This document shows, one piece after another, positions 57,631 through 64,000 of a stretch of 64,000 bases of DNA; within the stretch, counting starts at the first letter, position 1; each line of letters starts with the position of its first letter. Position numbers and translations under genes: made by a program. This stretch comes from Mesorhizobium sp. M7A.F.Ca.US.008.03.1.1. Its GTDB lineage: Bacteria > Pseudomonadota > Alphaproteobacteria > Rhizobiales > Rhizobiaceae. The notes under the pieces are model-generated. The model did no database searches. It was not told where the DNA came from and saw nothing but the letters and a program-made list of their open reading frames with translations. The DNA is taken from contig NZ_RZRU01000012.1 of the NCBI RefSeq assembly GCF_003997495.1, positions 62,001 through 126,000 of the forward strand, written 5' to 3'.

Positions 57631-59975
57631 TGAACAAGCACGCTGCCCCCAACCTCAAAGCCGAAAAGATCGCCGGCGGCGTTGCCACCGATCAGCACCA
57701 TGACTCCGCCCACAAGCATGTCAGCGGCACGGCCGTCTATATCGACGACATGCCGGAACCGGCCGGCACGCTGCATGGCTGCCTCGGGCTTTCTGCCGCC
57801 ACGCATGCCACGATCACCAGCATCGATCTCTCGGCGGTGCGTACAGCGCCAGGCGTTGTCGACGTGCTGACGGCCAATGACGTGCCCGGCGAGAACGACA
57901 TTTCGCCAACCGGCCGCCACGACGAGCCGGTGCTTGCTGACGGCAAGGTGCAGTTCTACGGCCAGCCGATCTTCTGCGTCATCGCCGAGACGCGCGAGCA
58001 GGCGCGCCGCGCCACGCGGCTGGCCAAGGTCGAATACAAGGAATTGCCTTTCGTCACCGACATTGGTGCGCTCGATCCGAAGAGGGACAAGCTCGTCACG
58101 CCGCCTCTCACGCTGAAGCGCGGAGATGCCGCCACAGCGATCCGTCAGGCGCCGCGCCGGCTGAACGGAAAAATGCGCATCGGCGGCCAGGAACACTTCT
58201 ACCTCGAAGGCCATATCGCCATGGCCATTCCGGGCGAGGACCAGGACGTCACCATCTATTCCTCGACCCAGCATCCGAGCGAAGTCCAGCACATGGTCAG
58301 CCATGCACTCGGCGTGCCGAGCAATGCCATCACGGTGGAAATCCGCCGCATGGGCGGTGGCTTCGGCGGCAAGGAAACGCAAGGCAACCAGTTTGCCGCA
58401 TTGGCCGCGATCGCCGCGAAGAAGCACCACCGCGCCGTGAAGATCCGGCCGGACCGCGACGACGACATGATCGCCACCGGCAAGCGTCATGATTTCCTCG
58501 TCGACTATGAGGTCGGCTTCGATGACGAGGGCAATATCCTCGGCGTCGACTTCATGTTCGCGGCGCGCTGCGGTTTTTCGTCGGACCTTTCCGGCCCGGT
58601 GACCGATCGCGCGCTGTTCCACTGCGACAACACTTATTTCTGGCCAGCGGTGCACGCGCAATCGGCGCCGCTTTACACCAACACCGTGTCGAACACCGCC
58701 TTTCGTGGTTTCGGCGGCCCGCAAGGCATGGTCGGCGCCGAACGCGTCATCGACGAGGTGGCCTTTGCCGTCGGCAAGGATCCGCTGGAAATCCGCAAGA
58801 AGAATTTCTACGGCACATCAGATCGCAATATCACGCCCTACCACCAGACGGTCGAGGACAACATCATCCAGCGCATCGTCGCCGAGCTGGAGCAAAGCGC
58901 CAGCTATGCGCGGCGGCGTCGCGAAATATCGGCCTTCAATGCCAACAGCCGTTTCATCAAGCGCGGCCTGGCGCTGACGCCGGTCAAGTTCGGCATCTCG
59001 TTCACCGCCACCCACTACAACCAGGCCGGCGCGCTGGTGCATGTCTATACCGACGGTTCGGTGCATCTGAACCATGGCGGCACCGAGATGGGGCAGGGCC
59101 TCTACGTCAAGGTGGCGCAGGTGGTGGCGGAAGAGTTCCAGATCGACCTCGACCAGGTGAAGATCACCGCGACCACCACCGGCAAGGTACCGAACACCTC
59201 GGCTACGGCAGCGTCCTCCGGTTCCGACCTCAACGGCATGGCGGCGCAGAATGGCGCTCGTCAGATCAAGGATCGGCTGGTCGATTTCGCCGCCGAAAAA
59301 TACCAGGTGCCGCGCGATCAGGTGCTGTTCCTGCCCAACCGGGTGCGCATCGGCAACCAGGAAATCGCCTTCGCCGACCTCGTCAAGCAGGCCTATATGG
59401 CCCGCATCCAGCTGTCGGCGGCGGGTTTCTACAAGACCCCGAAAATCCACTGGAACCGCGACAAGGGCGAGGGCCGCCCCTTCTACTATTTCGCCTATGG
59501 CGCCTCGTGTTCGGAAGTCTCTGTCGATACGTTGACCGGCGAATACATGGTCGAGCGCACCGATATTCTCCATGACTGCGGCCGCTCTCTGAACCGCGCC
59601 ATCGACATCGGTCAGATCGAGGGCGGCTTCATCCAGGGCATGGGCTGGCTGACGACGGAAGAACTGTGGTGGGATGCCAAGGGCCGGCTGCGCACGCACG
59701 CGCCGTCGACCTACAAGATCCCGCTCGCCTCCGACCGCCCGAAGATATTCAACGTCACCTTGGCCGACTGGCCGGAAGCCGGCGAGCCGACCATCCACCG
59801 CTCCAAGGCGGTCGGCGAGCCGCCATTCCCGCTCGGCATGTCGGTGCTGCACGCGCTGTCGGATGCGGTGGCGAGTGTGGCTGATCACAAGATCTGTCCG
59901 CGCCTCGATGCTCCGGCGACCCCGGAGCGGGTTCTGATGGCGATCGAGTGGCTGAAGAAAGAGGCCAAAGCCTGA
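57627..59975 (+). CDS. xdhB: Xanthine dehydrogenase large subunit (molybdopterin)
   Basis: A 782-residue protein starting MMNKHAAPNLKAEKIAGGVA. Molybdopterin-binding segments include RRMGGGFGGKETQGNQFAAL, FRGFGGPQGM, NHGGTEMGQGLYVKVAQVVA, and the C-terminal SKAVGEPPFPLGMSVLHAL with the catalytic Glu in the GEPP motif. It oxidises hypoxanthine and xanthine to urate. ATGA overlap with xdhA indicates coupled synthesis. Confidence 0.96.
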   Translation: MMNKHAAPNLKAEKIAGGVATDQHHDSAHKHVSGTAVYIDDMPEPAGTLHGCLGLSAATHATITSIDLSAVRTAPGVVDVLTANDVPGENDISPTGRHDEPVLADGKVQFYGQPIFCVIAETREQARRATRLAKVEYKELPFVTDIGALDPKRDKLVTPPLTLKRGDAATAIRQAPRRLNGKMRIGGQEHFYLEGHIAMAIPGEDQDVTIYSSTQHPSEVQHMVSHALGVPSNAITVEIRRMGGGFGGKETQGNQFAALAAIAAKKHHRAVKIRPDRDDDMIATGKRHDFLVDYEVGFDDEGNILGVDFMFAARCGFSSDLSGPVTDRALFHCDNTYFWPAVHAQSAPLYTNTVSNTAFRGFGGPQGMVGAERVIDEVAFAVGKDPLEIRKKNFYGTSDRNITPYHQTVEDNIIQRIVAELEQSASYARRRREISAFNANSRFIKRGLALTPVKFGISFTATHYNQAGALVHVYTDGSVHLNHGGTEMGQGLYVKVAQVVAEEFQIDLDQVKITATTTGKVPNTSATAASSGSDLNGMAAQNGARQIKDRLVDFAAEKYQVPRDQVLFLPNRVRIGNQEIAFADLVKQAYMARIQLSAAGFYKTPKIHWNRDKGEGRPFYYFAYGASCSEVSVDTLTGEYMVERTDILHDCGRSLNRAIDIGQIEGGFIQGMGWLTTEELWWDAKGRLRTHAPSTYKIPLASDRPKIFNVTLADWPEAGEPTIHRSKAVGEPPFPLGMSVLHALSDAVASVADHKICPRLDAPATPERVLMAIEWLKKEAKA

Positions 59976-60037
59976 ATCTTGCAAGAGGTGCAATTCAGGC
60001 CGAAAAACGCTATGTTTCCCGTACGGGAATGCAAGAT

Positions 60038-60919
60038 ATGAACTCAAATGTGCAAAGCCTGAAAGCCTTTCTCGCCAGCGCCGGCCGGGTTGCCCTGGTC
60101 GAAGTGGCTGGCACCAAAGGCTCGACGCCACGCGAGAAGGGCGCCTTCATGCTCGTCTCGCAGGCGGCGATCTTTGGCACGATCGGCGGCGGCCAGCTCG
60201 AATACATGGCGATCGACAAGGCCCGGCAGATGGTGGGTGAAGAAGCCCGCATCGAGGTCGGCGAGATCTGCGCAACCCTCGACGTCCCGCTCGGGCCGGA
60301 AATCGGGCAATGCTGCGGCGGGCGCGTCGAAGTGCTGATCCGGCTCGTGGATGCCACGCTCGCCGCTGAGCTGGTTGCGGCTGCGGAAGCCGAGGAGGCG
60401 CACCTGCCGCATGTCTACATCTTCGGCGGCGGCCATGTCGGCCAGGCGCTGGCGTCGACGATCGCACTTCTTCCCGTGCACGGCATCGTCATCGAGACGC
60501 GCGCCGAAGCACTGGAAGGCATGCCGGAAACCGTGGAGACACGGCTGACGCCGATGCCCGAGGCCGAAGTGCGAAATGCCCCTGCCGGCACCGCCTTCGC
60601 CATCCTCACCCACGACCATGCGCTGGATTTCCTGATCGTCGCCGAGGCGCTGAAACGCGGCGACACCGCCTATGTCGGCATGATTGGTTCGAAGACCAAG
60701 AAAGCGACGTTCAGGAGCTGGTTCCTGAAATCGGCGGACGGCAGCGAAGCCGAGTTTGCCCGCCTCGTCTCGCCAATTGGCGGCGACACCGTCAAGGACA
60801 AGCGCCCGCAAGTCATTGCGGCGCTGGCCGCAGCGGAGATCATGACAGCGCTGGTCGCCCGCGCCGCCGCGTCAAATGCCGATCATCATGCCCTGCATGA
60901 CAAGGTGCTGGCAGGCTAA
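60038..60919 (+). CDS. xdhC: XdhC, molybdenum cofactor insertion/sulfuration chaperone
   Basis: A 293-residue form starting MNSNVQSLKAFLASAGRVAL, chosen for GGGA at 9 bases; MQDMNSNV nine bases earlier is an alternative. The XdhC N-terminal domain is EVAGTKGSTPREKGAFMLV and TIGGGQLEYMAID with the conserved QCCGGR Cys pair. The Rossmann domain has YIFGGGHVGQALAS and VGMIGSKTKKATFRS. It loads sulfurated molybdenum cofactor into XdhB and closes the operon. Confidence 0.92.
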   Translation: MNSNVQSLKAFLASAGRVALVEVAGTKGSTPREKGAFMLVSQAAIFGTIGGGQLEYMAIDKARQMVGEEARIEVGEICATLDVPLGPEIGQCCGGRVEVLIRLVDATLAAELVAAAEAEEAHLPHVYIFGGGHVGQALASTIALLPVHGIVIETRAEALEGMPETVETRLTPMPEAEVRNAPAGTAFAILTHDHALDFLIVAEALKRGDTAYVGMIGSKTKKATFRSWFLKSADGSEAEFARLVSPIGGDTVKDKRPQVIAALAAAEIMTALVARAAASNADHHALHDKVLAG

Positions 60920-60931
60920 GCTGCGCCGCAG

Positions 60932-62185
60932 CTAAACCGGCCGTTTCAGACCCAGATGGTCGCGCAGTGTGCGGCCCTCGTATTCCGTGCGAAACAGGCC
61001 ACGCCGCTGCAGTTCCGGCACGACGAGCGTCGCAAAAGCATCGAGTTCGCCGGGGAAATAAGAGGGCATGACGTTAAAACCGTCGGCCGCACCGCCCTCG
61101 AACCGCGCCTGCAACTCGTCGGCCACCTGGGCCGCTGTGCCGACGATGCGCCAATGGCCACGCGCGCCGGCGAAATGCCGGGCAAGCTGGCGAATCGAGA
61201 GGCCGTCGCGGCGCGACTGCTCGATGACCAGCGCTTGCCGGCTCTTCATCCCCTCGCTCTCCGGCAGTTCGGGCAGCGGCCCGTCGATCGGATAGCGCCA
61301 CAGATCGGAGATGCTGAGATAGCTGGATAAAAGCGCTACGCCGACATCGTCGGGGATCAGCGCCTGCAATTCCTCATGTTTCTCGCGGGCCTCAGCCTCG
61401 GTTTCCGCCACCACCGGTGCGACGCCCGGCATGATCTTGATGTCGTCGGGCTCGCGCCCATAGGCCGCCAGACGTCTCTTGAGATCGTCGTAGAAGGCCT
61501 TGGCTTCCTCGAAGGTCTGCGCCGCCGTGAACACCACATCGGCGGTGCGAGCGGCGAGGTCGCGGCCGACATCCGAGGCGCCGGCCTGAACCATGACCGG
61601 GGCGCCTTGCGGCGAGCGTGGCAGGTCGAGCGGGTCGCGAACCGAAAAGCTTTGGCCGTCGTGGCCGGAAGCCTGCTTGTCCTGCCAAAGCCCCGTGACG
61701 GCCTCGGCGAATTCGCGCGCCCGCTCATAGCGGTCGGCATGGGGCTTGAGGCCCGTCGAGCCGAAATTGGCAGCCTCGATGGGGCTGGCCGAGGTGACCA
61801 GGTTCCAGCCGGCCCTGCCGCCACTCAGATGGTCGAGCGACAGGAAGGTTCGTGCCAGGCCATAGGGCTCGTTGTAGCTTGTCGAGGCTGTCGAGACGAG
61901 GCCGATGCGGCTGGTCTGGGCGGCAAGCGCCGAAAGCAGGCTGATCGGCTCGAAACCGATCGAGCGCGACGTCTGGCTGGCAATGCCGGTATTGGCTTCG
62001 CGCAGGCCGGCGGCGTCCTCGCAGAAGATCATGTCGAATTTCGCCGCCTCCGCCGTGCGTGCCAGCTGGATATAATGGTCGATGTCGATACCGGCCGTTA
62101 CATGAGCCTTGGGGTGGCGCCAGGCGGCGATGTGGTGGCCCGTCGCCCACAGAAAGGCGCCGAGCTTCATCTGGCGAGCGGTCAT
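60932..62185 (-). CDS. LLM-class flavin-dependent monooxygenase (NtaA/SnaA/DszA type)
   Basis: A 417-residue protein starting MTARQMKLGAFLWATGHHIA. The bacterial-luciferase-like barrel of the NtaA/SnaA/DszA branch is shown by AAWRHPKAH, DMIFCEDAAGLREANTGIAS, SLLSALAAQTSRIGLVSTAS, and YNEPYGLARTFLSLDHLSGG, then RAGWNLVTS. It uses FMNH2 and O2, supplied by a separate reductase not seen here. Likely substrates are organosulfur or amino-polycarboxylate compounds; none can be assigned. It overlaps the upstream LLM gene by 4 bases. Confidence 0.92.
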   Translation of the reverse strand: MTARQMKLGAFLWATGHHIAAWRHPKAHVTAGIDIDHYIQLARTAEAAKFDMIFCEDAAGLREANTGIASQTSRSIGFEPISLLSALAAQTSRIGLVSTASTSYNEPYGLARTFLSLDHLSGGRAGWNLVTSASPIEAANFGSTGLKPHADRYERAREFAEAVTGLWQDKQASGHDGQSFSVRDPLDLPRSPQGAPVMVQAGASDVGRDLAARTADVVFTAAQTFEEAKAFYDDLKRRLAAYGREPDDIKIMPGVAPVVAETEAEAREKHEELQALIPDDVGVALLSSYLSISDLWRYPIDGPLPELPESEGMKSRQALVIEQSRRDGLSIRQLARHFAGARGHWRIVGTAAQVADELQARFEGGAADGFNVMPSYFPGELDAFATLVVPELQRRGLFRTEYEGRTLRDHLGLKRPV

Positions 62186-63195
62186 TGATCACCTCCGCCG
62201 GCAGGCCCGAGATGCGAGCGCAACGTCGTGCCGCGATAGTTCTCTCGAAACAGGCCACGCTGCCCCAGCTCTGGCAAAACTAGATCGACGAAATCGTCGA
62301 GCGCTGAAAGCTGTGCCGGCATCAGGATGTTGAACCCGTCGCAGCCTCTCGCCCGGAATTCCTCTTCCAGCCTTTCGGCGAGGGCAGCCGGCTTATCATC
62401 GGCGATAGGCGCGACGTTCGTCAGCACTTTCACAGCATCCGGGTCGCGTCCGCACGCAGCGACACGACGCCTGATATCGTCATAGCGTGCTGTCGCGCCC
62501 TCCACCGGCCCGCCGTCCAGCAGGATGACATCGGCGGTGCGGGCGGCAATATCCAGGTCGGCTTCGCTCAGGCCCGACAAGACGAGCACTGGCGTATCCT
62601 GCGGCGACCGGGCGACGTTCAGCGGTCCGCGCACCGAAAAGAACGCGCCCTTGTGCTCGAGCAGATGCATTTTTTCGGGATCGTGGAAGCGGCCGCCGCT
62701 CTGATCGAACAGCAGCGCGTCCGCATCCCAACCCTGCCACAGACCTTGCACGATGCCGATATATTCCTTGCTGCGACGGCGGAAATCGTCAGGCGAAAAT
62801 CCTTCGGGCCGGCTGAAATTGGCTGCTTCCCGTGGCGCCTGCGCCATCGTCGCGTGCCAGCCGGCGCGGCCATGGCTGATGATGTCGAGCGAAGCGAAAC
62901 GGCGCGCCAGATTGTAAGGTTGGTGGGCAATTGTCGAGGCAGCGGCAACCAGGCCGATCCTGCTTGTGACAGTCGCCAATGCGGCCAGCAAAGTGGTCGC
63001 TTCGAAGGGCATCGGACTGTTCGCGGTACCGCCGCCGGAAGCTGGCGCTGAATCGGCAAGCAGCACCATGTCCAGCCCGGCTGCTTCGGCCTTTTGCACT
63101 GAACCGGCCAGGCGGCTGAATTCCGGCCCCGGTGATGGATCGGCGATCCCCGCAAGCAGCGAAACGGCAAGATGCATTGTGGCGCCGTTGTCCAT
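62182..63195 (-). CDS. LLM-class flavin-dependent monooxygenase (second)
   Basis: A 337-residue protein starting MDNGATMHLAVSLLAGIADP; AGGGA is 6-7 bases upstream. It has the same barrel marks as its partner (VTSRIGLVAAASTIAHQPYN, LARRFASLDIISHGRAGW) but lacks several insertions and about 80 residues. The two overlap (ATGA) and probably act in sequence or on the same compound. A LysR-type gene lies upstream in the same direction. Confidence 0.9.
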   Translation of the reverse strand: MDNGATMHLAVSLLAGIADPSPGPEFSRLAGSVQKAEAAGLDMVLLADSAPASGGGTANSPMPFEATTLLAALATVTSRIGLVAAASTIAHQPYNLARRFASLDIISHGRAGWHATMAQAPREAANFSRPEGFSPDDFRRRSKEYIGIVQGLWQGWDADALLFDQSGGRFHDPEKMHLLEHKGAFFSVRGPLNVARSPQDTPVLVLSGLSEADLDIAARTADVILLDGGPVEGATARYDDIRRRVAACGRDPDAVKVLTNVAPIADDKPAALAERLEEEFRARGCDGFNILMPAQLSALDDFVDLVLPELGQRGLFRENYRGTTLRSHLGPAGGGDQ

Positions 63196-63312
63196 CGATG
63201 GTCCCTGCGAGACGAAATACCACTGGAACTATGTTCATCACATCCAGGGATGGCAACCGTTGGCGCTGTGCCAAACGCCGGTCACTTGCCGGCCAGCATT
63301 ATTCGGCCAGCA

Positions 63313-64000
63313 TTATTTGCCAGCAAGCAGATCGTTGATCAGCCGCTGGCAGCGTTCGGCCATGAAGTCGAGCAGCAGCCGCACTTTTGGATCCTGCAGC
63401 TTCTTGTGTGGATAGACGGCGGCGAACTGCACCGGTGTCGGCGGCGTGCTGCTTAGAATCACCTTTAGCCGCCGGTCGCGGATGAACGGCTCGACCTCGA
63501 AGCGCGGCTTGTTGATGATACCGCGCCCCGAAAGCGCCCAGCCGGTCAGCACGTCGCCATCGTCGGTGTCGTAGGGCCCGTGCACCTCGAATTTCTGCGG
63601 GCCTGTGGGGGTCTGCAGCGTCCACACATATTCGCGCGCGCCGGAATAACGCAGCATCAGGCAGTCGTGCTTCTTGCCAATCAGCTCCTGCGGCTCAATC
63701 GGTTCGCCGCGCGCCTCCAGGTATTTCGGCGCCGCCACCAGCACGCGCTCGCATTCCATGATGCCGCGCATCCTGAGGCTGGAATCCTCGATGATGCCGA
63801 GCCGGAAGGCGACATCGATGCCTTCTTTCATGATGTCGACATTGTGGTCCGAGAGCCTCAGCCGCACCTCGATGTCAGGGTATTTGTCGTGAAAATCGGG
63901 AATGCCCGAAGCCACCAGCCGTCGCCCGAGCCCCAAGGGGGCGGTGACGCGGATGGTGCCGCGCGGCTGGCCGGAAAGCGCCGAGACCGCGGCTTCGGCC
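63313..64000 (-). CDS. LysR-family transcriptional regulator, N-terminal part beyond window
   Basis: The visible 228 or so residues begin AEAAVSALSGQPRGTIRVTA at the right edge, so the DNA-binding helix-turn-helix is outside. The effector domain is typical of the LysR/CrgA branch: RRLVASGIPDFHDKYPDIEV, LRLSDHNVDIMKEGIDVAFR, ECERVLVAAPKYLEARGEP, and the end VRLLLDFMAERCQRLINDLL. It is co-directional with and 117 bases upstream of the two monooxygenase genes and may control them. Confidence 0.92.
   Translation of the reverse strand, partial: AEAAVSALSGQPRGTIRVTAPLGLGRRLVASGIPDFHDKYPDIEVRLRLSDHNVDIMKEGIDVAFRLGIIEDSSLRMRGIMECERVLVAAPKYLEARGEPIEPQELIGKKHDCLMLRYSGAREYVWTLQTPTGPQKFEVHGPYDTDDGDVLTGWALSGRGIINKPRFEVEPFIRDRRLKVILSSTPPTPVQFAAVYPHKKLQDPKVRLLLDFMAERCQRLINDLLAGK

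Noticed and set aside
1..64000. tRNA, rRNA or CRISPR loci
   Set aside because: No cloverleaf with CCA-type 3' end, rRNA core sequence or regularly spaced repeat was recognised on reading both strands; a tRNAscan-SE and CRISPR-finder run would settle it.

Overview
The window looks like chromosome of an alphaproteobacterium of the Rhizobiales, most likely Mesorhizobium. The evidence is high-GC coding throughout, a complete aglR-aglEFGAK alpha-glucoside locus in rhizobial order, three tandem small exported proteins of the DUF680 type (a family I know essentially from Mesorhizobium), and several short nested palindromes of the kind scattered through rhizobial intergenic DNA. Most of the sequence is catabolic and transport functions. 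The clearest foreign-looking patch is around 10.5-13.6 kb.

Layout. 0-4.5 kb: a carnitine-type catabolic operon on the minus strand (BKACE enzyme, HD-domain protein, carnitine 3-dehydrogenase, acyl-CoA dehydrogenase running off the left edge) with a divergent GlxA/CdhR-type regulator. 4.5-10.5 kb: a GNAT acetyltransferase, xylose isomerase and xylulokinase, an NTF2-like protein and a TPR protein. 10.7-13.5 kb: a lower-GC patch with a small unknown protein, a frameshifted zinc-finger-like gene, and a ParB-like protein next to a D12-class DNA adenine methylase. 13.8-21 kb: LysE exporter, L,D-transpeptidase, PPi-dependent phosphofructokinase, metallo-beta-lactamase fold hydrolase, Do-like protease, and a sulfite-oxidase-like enzyme with its reductase. 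21-26.2 kb: six tightly coupled minus-strand genes encoding a PqqD-like protein, an HPr-kinase-like protein, three family-2 glycosyltransferases and a nucleotidyltransferase. This is the best candidate for an undescribed peptide- or glycan-modifying system. 26.4-29.1 kb: glycine-betaine-monooxygenase-like genes gbcAB preceded by a clear cobalamin riboswitch. 29.6-30.4 kb: the DUF680 triplet. 30.4-38.4 kb: the agl locus with two AAAGCGCTTT operators. 38.4-41.1 kb: ECF sigma factor, membrane anti-sigma factor and exported subtilase. 41.4-51.3 kb: an alkaline-phosphatase-superfamily protein, an oligopeptide-type ABC transporter with two paralogous binding proteins, and a CocE/NonD hydrolase. 51.3-52.1 kb: an mqsRA toxin-antitoxin pair whose toxin is frameshifted. 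52.1-60.9 kb: purine/ureide catabolism (deaminase, AllA, AllE, PuuE-UraD fusion, UraH, XdhABC). 60.9-64 kb: two luciferase-like monooxygenases and a LysR regulator cut by the right edge.

How they connect. Carnitine breakdown through CdhA and BKACE chemistry yields betaine-level products, and GbcAB would demethylate glycine betaine, so 0-4.5 kb and 26-29 kb may belong to one quaternary-amine economy. The purine block covers xanthine to urate and then HIU to glyoxylate, but urate oxidase and allantoate amidohydrolase are not in this window. No rRNA, tRNA, CRISPR array, integrase or transposase was recognised.
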